DNA of 64,000 bases from a bacterium (lineage in GTDB: Bacteria > Auribacterota > UBA3054). Numbering within the stretch: position 1 is the first letter of the stretch; every line of letters begins with the position of its first letter. A program made the translations under genes and the position numbers. Under the pieces are notes generated by a model. It was given only the letters and a program-made list of their open reading frames with translations. It had not been told where the DNA came from and did not search any database. The DNA is taken from the NCBI GenBank assembly GCA_017557885.1, contig JAFYXV010000001.1, positions 35,291 through 99,290 on the forward strand, given 5' to 3'. Positions 47,052-56,497 of the stretch are shown here, in pieces.

Positions 47052-47080
47052 TTGATTTCAAAGGGCCATAATGGTATAAT
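47052..47080 (+). promoter_or_regulatory. Internal promoter before rpsC
   Basis: TTGATT (47052-47057), exactly 17 bases, then TATAAT (47075-47080), also with an upstream TGG (extended -10). It lies in the 109-base rplV-rpsC gap, about 55 bases before the rpsC ribosome site, and can drive the distal two thirds of the operon independently. Confidence 0.75.
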
Positions 47081-47140
47081 CTCTGTCACATTAATTCGGT
47101 AACAAACCGCAAAAAACAGAGAGAACCGGAGTTAATCCAA

Positions 47141-47848
47141 GTGGGACAAAAAGTAAATCCGATAGGTCTGCGCATCGCGTTGAACCGCGACTGGCAGTCG
47201 AAGTGGTACGCGCCAAATAAAGAGTTCGGCGCCCAGCTGATCGAGGATCTCAAGATCCGCGACTTCGTCAAGCGTAAACTGTACGCTTCCGGCGTGGCTC
47301 ACGTTAAGATCGAGCGCGTCACCGACCGTATCCGCGTGACCGTCTATACGGCCCGTCCGGGTCTGGTCATTGGCACCAAAGGCGGCGATGTTAACAAGCT
47401 TCGCGACGAACTTAAAAAGTTCACCAAACGCGATATCTACATCGATATCGAAGAGATCAAGCGCCCGGAACTGGAAGCGCAGCTCGTGGCTGAGGGCGTT
47501 GCCCAGCAGCTTGAAAAGCGCGCCTCCTACAAGCGCGTCTTGAAACGCAGCTCGCAGCTCGCCATGGATATGGGCGCCCTGGGCATCCGTATCGTCGTGA
47601 GCGGCCGTTTGGGCGGCGCTGAGATCGCCCGCACCGAATCCATCAGAGTCGGCAAAGTGCCTCTGCACACCCTGAGAGCCGACATCGATTTCGGTTTCGC
47701 GGAAGCCCGCACCACCTACGGCGCCATCGGCTGCAAAGTCTGGATCTCCCGCAACGACAAAGCCCTGGAAGAAAAGGCGGAACGCCGCCCCAGTAAGCCG
47801 GCCCGTCCCCGCGGCCCCAGAGCTCCCCGCGCTGAGAAAGCCAAATAA
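47141..47848 (+). CDS. rpsC: 30S ribosomal protein S3
   Basis: A 235-residue S3 at the mRNA entry channel. GQKVNPIGLRIALNRDW opens it, PGLVIGTKGGDVNKLR is the KH motif, and GRLGGAEIARTE marks the C-terminal domain. A basic tail of about 30 residues (SKPARPRGPRAPRAEKAK) extends it. The start codon is GTG, with CCGGAG about 10 bases upstream. An internal promoter precedes it. Confidence 0.98.
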   Translation: MGQKVNPIGLRIALNRDWQSKWYAPNKEFGAQLIEDLKIRDFVKRKLYASGVAHVKIERVTDRIRVTVYTARPGLVIGTKGGDVNKLRDELKKFTKRDIYIDIEEIKRPELEAQLVAEGVAQQLEKRASYKRVLKRSSQLAMDMGALGIRIVVSGRLGGAEIARTESIRVGKVPLHTLRADIDFGFAEARTTYGAIGCKVWISRNDKALEEKAERRPSKPARPRGPRAPRAEKAK

Positions 47849-47875
47849 CTGAAGCAATTCAAAGGAAGATAGAAA

Positions 47876-48292
47876 ATGGCGTTACAACCGAAAAGAGTTA
47901 AGTTCAGAAAGCAGCAGCGCATGTCGCGCGCCGGGCTCGCCAAGGGCGGCACGGAAGTCGCTTTCGGCGAATACGGCCTTCAGGCCCTTGACAGGGGCTG
48001 GGTCACTGCCATCCAGATCGAGGCCGCTCGTGTCGCTATTACCCGTCACATGAAGAGACGCGGCAAAGTTTGGATCCGTTCCTTCCCCGACAAACCCTAC
48101 AGCAAGAAGCCCGCCGAGACCCGTCAGGGCAAAGGCAAAGGCGCCACTGAGGGCTGGGTTGCCGTGATCCGTCCCGGGAAAGTCATGTTCGAAATAGAAG
48201 GCGTTACAGAGGCCGTCGCGAAAGAGGCTCTTTGCCTGGCTGCCGCGAAACTCTCTATCCGCACGCGTTTTGTCGCGAGACACATAATCTAA
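47876..48292 (+). CDS. rplP: 50S ribosomal protein L16
   Basis: A 138-residue L16 near the A and P sites. [29 protein letters not shown] and [21 protein letters not shown] are conserved, the last with the Arg region hydroxylated in E. coli. It is followed by rpmC after 19 bases. Confidence 0.98.
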   Translation: MALQPKRVKFRKQQRMSRAGLAKGGTEVAFGEYGLQALDRGWVTAIQIEAARVAITRHMKRRGKVWIRSFPDKPYSKKPAETRQGKGKGATEGWVAVIRPGKVMFEIEGVTEAVAKEALCLAAAKLSIRTRFVARHII

Positions 48293-48311
48293 GCTAACGG
48301 AAATTCGAAGA

Positions 48312-48512
48312 ATGAAGAAGGCATCTGAAATTCGCAATCTGGAAGTGGACCAGCTGGAGAAAGAACTCGCCCGTCTGCAAAAAGAGAGTTTTGATCTTCG
48401 CAACAAGAAGGCCATCAAACAGCTGACGACCACGCATGAATTGAAGCAGAACCGCCGCGCCATCGCGCAGGTTCGCACGATCATCACCGAAAAGAACAAA
48501 AAGTCGCAGTAA
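48312..48512 (+). CDS. rpmC: 50S ribosomal protein L29
   Basis: A 66-residue, two-helix L29 at the tunnel exit beside L23. IRNLEVDQLEKELARLQKE and THELKQNRRAIAQVRTI give the family pattern. The start codon is an ATG. Confidence 0.95.
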   Translation: MKKASEIRNLEVDQLEKELARLQKESFDLRNKKAIKQLTTTHELKQNRRAIAQVRTIITEKNKKSQ

Positions 48513-48536
48513 GGCGGCAATAGGAAAACCGGTCAC

Positions 48537-48821
48537 ATGGAAAACAAAATTGACAGCAGCAGAAAGATCCGCCAGGGCGTGGTCATAAGCGATAAGGGCG
48601 ACAAGTCCCTCGTGGTGCGTGTCGAACGCCGTGCTCCGCACGTTTTGTACAGCAAAATGGTGCGTCTGGTCAAGAAATACTACGTTCACGACGAAAAGAA
48701 CGAAGCCCGCTTAGGCGACACCGTCAAAATCGAGGAGTGCCGTCCCATCAGCAAAACCAAACGTTGGCGTCTCCTTGAGATCGTCGAACGCGCCACTCTG
48801 AACGCTGGCGAGCAGGAGTAA
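48537..48821 (+). CDS. rpsQ: 30S ribosomal protein S17
   Basis: A 94-residue S17, an OB-fold 16S-binding protein. [35 protein letters not shown] and [16 protein letters not shown] are typical. Ends in a short acidic tail. rplN follows after 11 bases. Confidence 0.97.
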   Translation: MENKIDSSRKIRQGVVISDKGDKSLVVRVERRAPHVLYSKMVRLVKKYYVHDEKNEARLGDTVKIEECRPISKTKRWRLLEIVERATLNAGEQE

Positions 48822-48832
48822 GGAGTTAGAAT

Positions 48833-49201
48833 ATGATTCAGCAACAAACCAGATTGGTCGTCGCCGACAACACAGGCGCCCGCGAAGTCATGTGCATCCG
48901 GGTCCTCGGCGGAACTAAGCGTCACTACGCCCAGGTGGGCGACATCATCGTCTGCTCCGTCAAGGCCGCCGACCCCAACAGCCCCGTCAAGAAAGGCGAA
49001 GTTGTGAAAGGCGTCATCGTCCGCACCAAGAACATCATCAAACGCAAAGACGGCTCTAAGCTTCGCTTCGACAACAACGCCCTCGTTATCCTCGCCAAGG
49101 ACAAGGATCCCAAAGGCACCCGTATCTTCGGGCCCGTGGCCAGGGAACTCAGAGAGAAGAAGTTTACGAAGATCGTTTCTTTAGCCCCGGAAGTTGTGTA
49201 A
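48833..49201 (+). CDS. rplN: 50S ribosomal protein L14
   Basis: A 122-residue L14 at the subunit interface, the usual length. [19 protein letters not shown] and the C-terminal [24 protein letters not shown] match the family exactly. Confidence 0.98.
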   Translation: MIQQQTRLVVADNTGAREVMCIRVLGGTKRHYAQVGDIIVCSVKAADPNSPVKKGEVVKGVIVRTKNIIKRKDGSKLRFDNNALVILAKDKDPKGTRIFGPVARELREKKFTKIVSLAPEVV

Positions 49202-49214
49202 GGAAGGTAATTTT

Positions 49215-49457
49215 ATGGCTATCAAAAAAGGTGACATCGTCAAAGTTATCTCCGGCAACGGCAAAGGCAAGGAAGGCAAAGTCCTCAGCGTCAAGAATGC
49301 CGGTTGCGATAACTGCACCGTGAAGGTGGAAGGCGTGAAGCTCCAGAAGCGCCACGTCAAGGCCCGCAGCGAAGCCCAGAAGGGCGGCATCGTCGACAAA
49401 GAGGCCCCCATCCACATCTCCAACGTGAAACTGGTGAGCTCCGCCGCCAACGAATAA
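49215..49457 (+). CDS. rplX: 50S ribosomal protein L24
   Basis: An 80-residue L24, slightly short, which starts 50S assembly through its KOW motif (KKGDIVKVISGNGKGKEGKV). The start is the ATG after GGAAGG rather than one seven codons earlier, which would leave the ribosome site inside the coding part. The C-terminal part usual in E. coli L24 is trimmed. Confidence 0.95.
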   Translation: MAIKKGDIVKVISGNGKGKEGKVLSVKNAGCDNCTVKVEGVKLQKRHVKARSEAQKGGIVDKEAPIHISNVKLVSSAANE

Positions 49458-49486
49458 AGCAAGGTAAGCATAAAGGAAAAGATAAA

Positions 49487-50104
49487 ATGTGCGCAAAAGC
49501 TAAAAAAGAAGCTCCGGAAGCCAAGGCCGCGGCCCCTGCCGAAAAAGTGACGCCCCGCTTCATGGCGCTCTACAACGACGAGATCAAAGCCAAGCTTTTC
49601 AAAGATCTCCAGAAGACCAACGTCCACCTCGTCCCGAAACTTGAAAAGATCGTGGTGAGCATGGGCGTCGGCATCGCCACCGAGGACGCGGCCCACGTTC
49701 AGAACGCCGCCGCCGACTTGGCCATCATCACCGGCCAGAAGCCTATCATCACCAAAGCCACGAAGTCCGTCTCCAACTTCAAGTTGAGAGAAGGCAACCA
49801 GGTCGGCTGCAAAGTCACCCTGCGCGGCGCCCGCATGTATGAGTTCCTTGAAAGGCTCATCTGCATCGCCCTGCCCCGTATCCGCGACTTCCGCGGCATT
49901 TCCCCCAAGGGCTTCGACGGCAACGGCAATTTCTCCTTCGGCCTCAACGACCAGCTGGTCTTCCCGGAGATCAATCCGGACAAAGTGAAGCGCCAGCAGG
50001 GCATGAACATAACGTTCGTTACGAACACCACGTCCGATGCTGACTGCAAAGCCATGCTGAAAGAGTTCGGTATGCCGTTCGTGAAAAATACTAACGCTAA
50101 ATAA
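49487..50104 (+). CDS. rplE: 50S ribosomal protein L5 with N-terminal extension
   Basis: A 205-residue L5 that binds 5S rRNA. The conserved body begins near [14 protein letters not shown]; before it lies an Ala/Lys-rich extension of about 24 residues ([19 protein letters not shown]), likely disordered and basic. [41 protein letters not shown] and the FPEIN motif are intact. Confidence 0.97.
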   Translation: MCAKAKKEAPEAKAAAPAEKVTPRFMALYNDEIKAKLFKDLQKTNVHLVPKLEKIVVSMGVGIATEDAAHVQNAAADLAIITGQKPIITKATKSVSNFKLREGNQVGCKVTLRGARMYEFLERLICIALPRIRDFRGISPKGFDGNGNFSFGLNDQLVFPEINPDKVKRQQGMNITFVTNTTSDADCKAMLKEFGMPFVKNTNAK

Positions 50105-50115
50105 GGGTAATCAAA

Positions 50116-50301
50116 GTGGCTAAAACATCATTGATACAGAAGCAGAAAAGGACCCCGAAGTTCAGTTGCAGAGGCTACAATCGCTGTCAGAGATGCGGCC
50201 GTCGTCGCGGGTATATGCGTAAGTTCCAGCTTTGCCGTATCTGTTTCCGCGAATTGGCGGGCAACGGCGCCATCCCCGGCGTGGTCAAGTCCAGTTGGTA
50301 A
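50116..50301 (+). CDS. rpsZ: 30S ribosomal protein S14, zinc-binding short form
   Basis: A 61-residue type Z S14 with a zinc ribbon CQRC-x12-CRIC and [18 protein letters not shown] at the end. The start codon is GTG. This short form stands in for the longer, zinc-free S14 and suggests zinc is normally available. Confidence 0.97.
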   Translation: MAKTSLIQKQKRTPKFSCRGYNRCQRCGRRRGYMRKFQLCRICFRELAGNGAIPGVVKSSW

Positions 50302-50345
50302 TTTTTCTGAAAACAAGATAATTCAATATATCAGGAGTTTTTTAT

Positions 50346-50741
50346 ATGGCTATGTCAGACCCGATCGGCGATCTTCTTGCCCGCATCAGAAACGCGTGCA
50401 TGGCTAAGCATCGCACCGTCGACGTCCCTTCTTCCAAGCTCAAAAGCAGCATCCTGGAAGTTCTGAAGACGGAAGGTTTCATCAGCGGTTATCAGCCTGT
50501 GGAGGGCGCTCCCATCCCCACCACCCGCGTCTATATCCGTTATTTCCGTCACGAACCGGTCATCCAGCACATCAAACGCGTCTCTAAGCCCGGTTTGCGC
50601 CGGTACGCCAACGCTTCCGAAATGAAGCTTGTGCGCGGGGGTTTGGGCCTTTTGATCGTCTCCACCCCGGAAGGTGTTATAACCAGCAATGAAGCCCGCA
50701 AGCGCAACGTCGGCGGCGAGCTTTTGGTTGAGATCTGGTAA
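50346..50741 (+). CDS. rpsH: 30S ribosomal protein S8
   Basis: A 131-residue S8, central 16S binder; in some bacteria it represses the spc operon. SDPIGDLLARIRNACMAKH, VSKPGLRRY and the final STPEGVITSNEARKRNVGGE are canonical. AGGAG precedes the ATG. Confidence 0.98.
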   Translation: MAMSDPIGDLLARIRNACMAKHRTVDVPSSKLKSSILEVLKTEGFISGYQPVEGAPIPTTRVYIRYFRHEPVIQHIKRVSKPGLRRYANASEMKLVRGGLGLLIVSTPEGVITSNEARKRNVGGELLVEIW

Positions 50742-50780
50742 TAAAAGCGGAAACCCGCGAAACCCAATAGATAAAAGAAA

Positions 50781-51323
50781 ATGTCACGAATCGGTAAAAA
50801 AACTATTACGGTGCCCCAGGGTGTGACCGTCACGGCTGAGACTGGCAAAGTCACCGTGAAAGGCCAGAAAGGGGAAACGAGCCTTGCCATCCCGCAGGGC
50901 ATCACCGTGACCGTGGACGGCTCAAACGTGAGCGTCTCCCGGGAAGGCGAAGAACGCCATCTTTGTGAAATGCACGGCACGATCCGCGCCACCATCGTCA
51001 ACATGATCGCCGGCGTAAAAGACGGCTATCAGAAGGGCCTGGAAATGGTGGGCGTCGGTTACCGCGCCGAAGTCAAGGCCAACAAGCTTTACCTCTACAT
51101 CGGCTGGACCAAACCCGCCGAGGTCGAGATCCCCAAGGGCATAACCTGCGCCGTTGATCAGAACACCAAGATCAGCGTCTCCGGCATCTCCCTGGACCAG
51201 GTCGGCGTTTTGGCCGCCAAGATCCGCAGCATCTGCCCGCCCGAACCCTACGGCGGCAAAGGCATCCGTTACGCTGGCGAGAACGTTCGCCATAAAGCCG
51301 GCAAGTCCGTTGCTGGCAAATAA
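50781..51323 (+). CDS. rplF: 50S ribosomal protein L6
   Basis: A 180-residue L6 made of two similar domains near the factor-binding site. [17 protein letters not shown] opens it, and [22 protein letters not shown] is the classical C-terminal signature. Spaced 39 bases from rpsH. Confidence 0.98.
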   Translation: MSRIGKKTITVPQGVTVTAETGKVTVKGQKGETSLAIPQGITVTVDGSNVSVSREGEERHLCEMHGTIRATIVNMIAGVKDGYQKGLEMVGVGYRAEVKANKLYLYIGWTKPAEVEIPKGITCAVDQNTKISVSGISLDQVGVLAAKIRSICPPEPYGGKGIRYAGENVRHKAGKSVAGK

Positions 51324-51343
51324 GAGTTGAGAGGATTAATGTT

Positions 51344-51715
51344 ATGAAATACACAGCTAAACGCAAAGATCTTACTCCGCGTAAAAGACGTCATCGCAGC
51401 ATGCGCCAGAGAGTCGTGGGCACCGTGGAACGTCCCCGTCTGCATGTGAATTGCACTCTGCGCTACATATACGCCCAGGTCATCGACGATTCCGAGGGCA
51501 AAGTGTTGGCCAGCGCCACCAGCGCCGGCAAGAGCTACACCGCCGAAGGCAGCCGCTCCAACATCGCCGCCGCCAAAGAAGTCGGCAAGATGGTGGCCGA
51601 GGCCGCCAAAGCCAAAAACATCACCGCGGTGGTCTTCGACCGCGCCGGGTTCAAGTATCACGGTAAAGTCAAAGCCCTGGCTGACGCCGCCCGCGAAGCC
51701 GGTTTGCAATTTTAA
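51344..51715 (+). CDS. rplR: 50S ribosomal protein L18
   Basis: A 123-residue L18, partner of 5S rRNA. An N-terminal basic region ([19 protein letters not shown]), [17 protein letters not shown], and [26 protein letters not shown] at the end fit the family. Confidence 0.97.
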   Translation: MKYTAKRKDLTPRKRRHRSMRQRVVGTVERPRLHVNCTLRYIYAQVIDDSEGKVLASATSAGKSYTAEGSRSNIAAAKEVGKMVAEAAKAKNITAVVFDRAGFKYHGKVKALADAAREAGLQF

Positions 51716-51739
51716 GTCAATTTACGAGGAGTACTTTAA

Positions 51740-52276
51740 GTGGCAAGATTCAGAGAAGAGAAGTCCGCGGATACGTTCGAAATAGAGAACGTCATTAAAG
51801 TCAACCGCACTTCCAAGACCGTAAAAGGCGGTCGCCGCAACAGTTTCAGCGCCTTGGTCGTCGTGGGTGACGGAAAAGGTCACGTCGGATTGGGCTTCGG
51901 CAAAGCCAACGAGACCACCGACGCCATCAGCAAAGCCTACAATGACGGCCGTAAGAACATCGTGGAGATCAAGCTCTACAATACGACCATCCCCTTTGCC
52001 GCCACTGGCAAGTTCAAAGCCGGCAAAGTCTTCCTTAAGCCCGCCACCACCGGTACCGGCGTCATCGCCGGCGGCGCGGTCAGAGCGGTCCTCGAGGCGG
52101 TCGGCGTTAAAGATATCCTGAGCAAATCCATGGGCTCCAACAACCCCATCAACATGGCTAAGGCCACCCTCACGGCCCTTCAGATGATGACCAGGATGGA
52201 CGATGTTTTGGCCCGTCGCGGTTTGCGCGGCAAGAAGCAAGAAAACGAGGCTCCGGAAACCCCGGCTGCCGAATAA
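51740..52276 (+). CDS. rpsE: 30S ribosomal protein S5
   Basis: A 178-residue S5 important for decoding accuracy. [25 protein letters not shown] and [15 protein letters not shown] are typical, as is [26 protein letters not shown]. The start codon is GTG after GAGGAG. The gene for L30 (rpmD), usually next, is missing; rplO follows after 11 bases. Confidence 0.98.
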   Translation: MARFREEKSADTFEIENVIKVNRTSKTVKGGRRNSFSALVVVGDGKGHVGLGFGKANETTDAISKAYNDGRKNIVEIKLYNTTIPFAATGKFKAGKVFLKPATTGTGVIAGGAVRAVLEAVGVKDILSKSMGSNNPINMAKATLTALQMMTRMDDVLARRGLRGKKQENEAPETPAAE

Positions 52277-52287
52277 GGAAATAGACT

Positions 52288-52740
52288 ATGCAGATCAACG
52301 ATTTAAAAGCTTTTCCGGGCGCCAAGCGCACGAATAAGAGAAGAGGCCAGGGCCAGGGTACCGGCAACGGCAAGACCGCCGGCCGCGGCAGCAAAGGTCA
52401 GAAAGCCCGTTCCGGCGGCGGCGTCCGCATCGGCTTCGAAGGCGGCCAGACCCCCATCTACCGCAGACTTCCCCGCAGGGGCTTCAACAACGCCAACTTC
52501 ACCGTTTCCTACGAAGTGGTCAACGTAAGCGATCTGAACAGATTCCCGGCTGGTTCCACCATCACCATACAGGAACTCATCGCCATCGGCATCCTTCCCA
52601 AGAAGACCCCCCGTTTCAAAGTTTTGGCCAAAGGCGAACTTTCCGTCGCCGTGACGGTCATCGCCGACAAGTGGAGCCCCGCTGCGGAAGAGAAGATCAA
52701 AGCGGCCGGCGGTTCCATCTCCAACGGCGAACAGAAGTAA
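52288..52740 (+). CDS. rplO: 50S ribosomal protein L15
   Basis: A 150-residue L15 with the basic glycine-rich N-terminus (KRTNKRRGQGQGTGNGKTAGRG) and IGFEGGQTPIYRRLPRRGF. The late-assembly body is complete. It is directly after rpsE because rpmD is absent. Confidence 0.97.
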   Translation: MQINDLKAFPGAKRTNKRRGQGQGTGNGKTAGRGSKGQKARSGGGVRIGFEGGQTPIYRRLPRRGFNNANFTVSYEVVNVSDLNRFPAGSTITIQELIAIGILPKKTPRFKVLAKGELSVAVTVIADKWSPAAEEKIKAAGGSISNGEQK

Positions 52741-52770
52741 TTCATTCCCACAAGCACTTAAAGGATCAAA

Positions 52771-54090
52771 ATGTGGAAAGCGCTTAGTAACATGTTCAGC
52801 ATCAAAGATCTCAGAGAGAGGATCATCTTCACTCTTCTGATGCTTGGCGTCTACCGTCTGGCAGGCAGCATTTGGGCCCCGGGCATTGACATATCCAAAG
52901 TTAACGATATGTTCACCGGCCTGAACAAGAACCTGTTCGACATGATGGACATGTTTACCGGCGGCGGACTTGGCAACATGACCATCATGGCTCTTGGTGT
53001 GATGCCCAACATCTCCGCCTCCATTATCATCCAATTGGCCGCCAGCGTGGTTCCTTCTTTGGAGCGTCTCTCCAGGGAAGGCGAAGCCGGCCGCCGCAAA
53101 ATAAACCAGTACACCCGTTACCTGACGGTCATCATCTGCGTTGTCCAGGGCGCCATCTTGGCCAAGTCCCTTTGCCATAACGGCGTCAACCTGATGTCTC
53201 CCGTTCTTTTCGTTCCTCTTTTCATAATCTGCCTTACCGCCGGCACCACCTTCCTTATGTGGCTCGGCGAGCAGATCACCCAGAGGGGCGTTGGCAACGG
53301 CATATCTCTGATCATCGCCGCCGGTATCCTGTGCCGCATGCCCTACGCTTTCAAGCGTCTTTGGCAGCTGCACTTTGCTCCCGGCTCTGACGGCAGCATC
53401 GTCATCGGCATCCTGATGATCGTCCTGTTCGTGGCTGTGGTCTATTCTGTCATCCTGGTCATCCAGGGACAGCGCCGCATTCCCGTCCAATACGCCCGCC
53501 GCGTCGCCGGCGGAGGCAAGACGGTCCCGGCCCACACCTCCTACATTCCTTTGCGCCTCAACCAGGCCAACGTGATCCCCATCATCTTCGCGGGCGCTTT
53601 GATGATCATCCCGCAGATGCTGCCCCAGATCATTCCGGCCGAATGGTACACCCTGAGAAACATCGCGAATCAGTTCGCGGTCCAGAGCAACGCCGGTTAT
53701 CTTATCGTTTACGCCATTCTTGTCATCTTCTTCACGTATTTCTACACGGCCATTCAGTTCAACCCCGTGCAGATCGCCGATGATTTCAAGAAGAACGGCG
53801 CCTTCATCCCCGGCATCCGCCCCGGCAAGCCCACGGCTGATTTCCTGGAAGCCTCTATGTTCCGCATCACCACCGCGGGCGCCATCTTCCTGGCCATCAT
53901 CGCCGTCGTTCCGGCCCTTATCACCGGAAGGCTGCATGTTGACTGGACCATCGCCAGCTTCATGGGCGGCACCGGTATCCTGATCGTGGTGGGCGTCATC
54001 CTGGACACGATGCAGCAGATCGAAGCGCACCTTCTTATGCACCAGTACGACGGTTTCATGCAGAAGGGCCGCCTCAGAGGGAGATATTGA
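52771..54090 (+). CDS. secY: Protein translocase subunit SecY
   Basis: A 439-residue, ten-helix channel protein of the Sec translocon. ERIIFTLLMLGVYRLAGSIWAPGID covers helix 1; PNISASIIIQLAASVVPSLERL (helix 2/plug region), LGEQITQRGVGNGISLIIAAGI, and the cytosolic loop contacts RRIPVQYARRV and PGIRPGKPT are present. It works with SecA, whose gene end is at the window start. Confidence 0.98.
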   Translation: MWKALSNMFSIKDLRERIIFTLLMLGVYRLAGSIWAPGIDISKVNDMFTGLNKNLFDMMDMFTGGGLGNMTIMALGVMPNISASIIIQLAASVVPSLERLSREGEAGRRKINQYTRYLTVIICVVQGAILAKSLCHNGVNLMSPVLFVPLFIICLTAGTTFLMWLGEQITQRGVGNGISLIIAAGILCRMPYAFKRLWQLHFAPGSDGSIVIGILMIVLFVAVVYSVILVIQGQRRIPVQYARRVAGGGKTVPAHTSYIPLRLNQANVIPIIFAGALMIIPQMLPQIIPAEWYTLRNIANQFAVQSNAGYLIVYAILVIFFTYFYTAIQFNPVQIADDFKKNGAFIPGIRPGKPTADFLEASMFRITTAGAIFLAIIAVVPALITGRLHVDWTIASFMGGTGILIVVGVILDTMQQIEAHLLMHQYDGFMQKGRLRGRY

Positions 54091-54096
54091 TACTCT

Positions 54097-54735
54097 ATGC
54101 GCGTTGTTCTGTTAGGACCTCCGGGCGCCGGGAAAGGCACCCACGCCGGCATCGTGACCGAGACTTGCAAGATCCCGCATATCTCTACGGGAGATATGTT
54201 CAGGGCTGCCATCAAGAACGGCACTCCGGTGGGCTTGGAAGCGAAGTCCTACATGGACAAGGGCGAGCTGGTTCCTGACAGCGTGGTCTGCAAAATGGTG
54301 GAGGAGAGGATCTCCGAAGCCGACTGCGCCAACGGATTCCTGCTGGACGGTTTTCCCAGGACCATGGCCCAGGCCAAAGCCCTCGACGCGGCGCTTGCCG
54401 CCAAGGGGCAGAAAATAGATCTTGTTATTAATCTGCAGTGCAGCGACGAAGTGGTTTTGGGCCGCCTGACGACCCGCCGCGTCTGCCGCACCTGCGGCGC
54501 GATATACAACGTCAACTCGAAGCCGCCCAAAGTTGAGGGCGTCTGCGACGTTGACGGCGGTGAAGTCTACCAGCGCAGTGACGACACTGTGGAGACCATC
54601 ACCAACCGTTTGAGCGTGTACAAAGCCCAGACGGCAGAGCTCATTGATTACTACAAAGGCAACGGCGTCCTTCGTGACGTCAAAGCCGACGTGAACAAAG
54701 ACGAAACGGCGTCAGCCATAAGATCTTTGCTTTAA
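54097..54735 (+). CDS. adk: Adenylate kinase, zinc-LID type
   Basis: A 212-residue enzyme interconverting 2 ADP with ATP and AMP. GPPGAGKGTHA is the P-loop, DGFPRTMAQAKAL the AMP-site motif and GRLTTRRVCRTCG begins the LID. The LID holds CRTC and a later CDVD, a Cys3-Asp zinc site. It starts 6 bases after secY; map follows with a one-base overlap. Confidence 0.97.
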   Translation: MRVVLLGPPGAGKGTHAGIVTETCKIPHISTGDMFRAAIKNGTPVGLEAKSYMDKGELVPDSVVCKMVEERISEADCANGFLLDGFPRTMAQAKALDAALAAKGQKIDLVINLQCSDEVVLGRLTTRRVCRTCGAIYNVNSKPPKVEGVCDVDGGEVYQRSDDTVETITNRLSVYKAQTAELIDYYKGNGVLRDVKADVNKDETASAIRSLL

Positions 54736-55490
54736 TGTCGCCGATCATCATCAAGACTGAGGAAGAAATTTCCGCGATGCGCGCTTCCGGCGCCATCACC
54801 GGGGAGCTTCTGCGTCTGATCGCTGATTGGATCGTTCCCGGGATCACCACGGCGGAGATAGACCGCCGGGCGGAGGATTTCATCCGTTCCCGCGGGGCGG
54901 TGCCGGCCTTCAAGGGACTTTACGGTTTTCCGGGAACCGTCTGCGCTTCCGTCAACGAGGAAGTGGTGCACGGGATCCCCGGGGAGAGAGTTCTCCTGGA
55001 AGGCGACATAATAAGCATAGACACCGGCGCGATCTGGGGCGGATATTTCAGCGATGCCGCCAGAACGTACCCGGTGGGCTGCGTCAAGCCGGAGGTGAAA
55101 AAGCTCGTGGAGGAGACGGAAAAGTCCTTCGAAGCGGGCGTGAAGATCATCAAAGCCGGCGTAAGACTTGGCGACGTTTCCCACGCCATCCAGAGCCATG
55201 CGGAAAAGTTCGGCTACGGAGTGGTTAGGGAGTATGTCGGACACGGCGTGGGCAGAAAGCTGCACGAGCCTCCTGACATCCCGAATTTCGGGAAGAAGGG
55301 GACGGGCCCCGTTCTGCAAGCCGGCATGACGCTGGCCATCGAGCCCATGATCGCCTTGGGTAAACCGGGCGTGAGGGTCTTGAGGGACGGCTGGACCGCG
55401 GTGACCAGGGACGGTCTTCCCTGCGCCCACCACGAAAACACAGTTCTCGTAACTGTCAACGGATCTGAAATATTAACTAAAGCAAAATAA
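54735..55490 (+). CDS. map: Methionine aminopeptidase, type I
   Basis: A 251-residue enzyme that removes N-terminal Met from new proteins. Metal ligands are in SIDTGAIWGGYFSDAART (two Asp), GHGVGRKLHEPPDIPN (His), IEPMIA (Glu) and HHENTVLV (Glu; the usual form is FEHT). Secretion and maturation genes thus sit together (secY-adk-map). Overlaps adk by one base. Confidence 0.97.
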   Translation: MSPIIIKTEEEISAMRASGAITGELLRLIADWIVPGITTAEIDRRAEDFIRSRGAVPAFKGLYGFPGTVCASVNEEVVHGIPGERVLLEGDIISIDTGAIWGGYFSDAARTYPVGCVKPEVKKLVEETEKSFEAGVKIIKAGVRLGDVSHAIQSHAEKFGYGVVREYVGHGVGRKLHEPPDIPNFGKKGTGPVLQAGMTLAIEPMIALGKPGVRVLRDGWTAVTRDGLPCAHHENTVLVTVNGSEILTKAK

Positions 55491-55502
55491 AGGAAAAACA
55501 CT

Positions 55503-55616
55503 ATGAAAGTGCGTTCTTCAGTTAAACTGATGTGCGAAAAATGCCGCATCGTCCGGAGAAACCGGGTCATTCGCGTTATCTGTACCAACCCGCGCCACAA
55601 ACAGCGCCAGGGCTAA
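55503..55616 (+). CDS. rpmJ: 50S ribosomal protein L36
   Basis: A 37-residue protein with the zinc-binding pattern of L36: [19 protein letters not shown], then a Cys and a His in [13 protein letters not shown]. It lies between map and rpsM as in many bacteria. The gene for initiation factor IF-1 (infA), often in this place, is not present. Confidence 0.95.
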   Translation: MKVRSSVKLMCEKCRIVRRNRVIRVICTNPRHKQRQG

Positions 55617-55651
55617 CTCATATTAAGAAAGATTAGAGGAGCTTAGAAATT

Positions 55652-56032
55652 ATGCCTCGTATCGTAGGAGTAGACATTCCTAACCAAAAGCGGATCGAAG
55701 CCGCGTTGCAGTACATCTATGGCGTAGGCCCGCTCACCGCGAAGCAGGTCCTGGCGGAAGCCAACGTGGATCCGAACAAGAGAGCGCACGAACTCGTTAG
55801 CGACGAAATCCAGCGCATCACCGAAAGGCTTCAGGCCAGACTCATCGAGGGCGATCTTCGCCGCGAAGTCCAGCAGAACATCAAGCGCTTGGTAGCCATC
55901 AACTGCTACCGCGGACAGCGCCATCGTAAGAACCTTCCGACCCGCGGACAGCGCACTCGCACCAACGCCCGCACTTGCAAGGGTCCCAAGCGTATGATCA
56001 GCAGCAGCGGCGGCGGAGCCGCTAAGAAATAA
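55652..56032 (+). CDS. rpsM: 30S ribosomal protein S13
   Basis: A 126-residue S13 at the head-body bridge to the large subunit. RIVGVDIPNQKRIEAALQYIYGVG opens it, and RGQRHRKNLPTRGQRTRTNARTCKG is the conserved tRNA-contacting tail. GAGGAG precedes the ATG. Confidence 0.98.
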   Translation: MPRIVGVDIPNQKRIEAALQYIYGVGPLTAKQVLAEANVDPNKRAHELVSDEIQRITERLQARLIEGDLRREVQQNIKRLVAINCYRGQRHRKNLPTRGQRTRTNARTCKGPKRMISSSGGGAAKK

Positions 56033-56059
56033 GAAATAAACTCAGGAGTAATATCTTAA

Positions 56060-56449
56060 ATGGCTACAACAAGACGCAAAGGCGCGCGGAAAGTCTCTAA
56101 GAACATCCCGCAGGGCATTGCCTACATCAAAGCCTCGTTTAACAACACTATCGTCTCCGTGGCGGATCGTCGCGGCAACGTGATTTCCTGGTGTTCCGCC
56201 GGTAAGCTCAAATACAGCGGCGCCCGTAAATCAACCGCCTTCGTGGCTACCAGGATCGCTCAGGAAGCCGCCGCCGTCGCCATGCAGAACGGCATGCGCG
56301 AAGTGGAAGTCAAGGTCAGCGGACCGGGCGCCGGGCGCGAAGCCGCCGTGCGCGCTTTCGAGACCGCCGGCATGACGGTCACCTCCATCAGCGACACCAC
56401 GCCCGTTCCCCACAACGGCTGCCGTCCCCGCAAGCGCCGCCGCGTGTAA
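56060..56449 (+). CDS. rpsK: 30S ribosomal protein S11
   Basis: A 129-residue S11 of the platform. IPQGIAYIKASFNNTIVSVAD, KVSGPGAGREAAVRAFETAG and TPVPHNGCRPRKRRRV are canonical. rpsD, often next in this operon, is absent, and rpoA follows. Confidence 0.98.
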   Translation: MATTRRKGARKVSKNIPQGIAYIKASFNNTIVSVADRRGNVISWCSAGKLKYSGARKSTAFVATRIAQEAAAVAMQNGMREVEVKVSGPGAGREAAVRAFETAGMTVTSISDTTPVPHNGCRPRKRRRV

Positions 56450-56497
56450 TCGTTGATTTTCGCTTAGATCTTCACCTGAATTTAGAGGGGTATTCCC

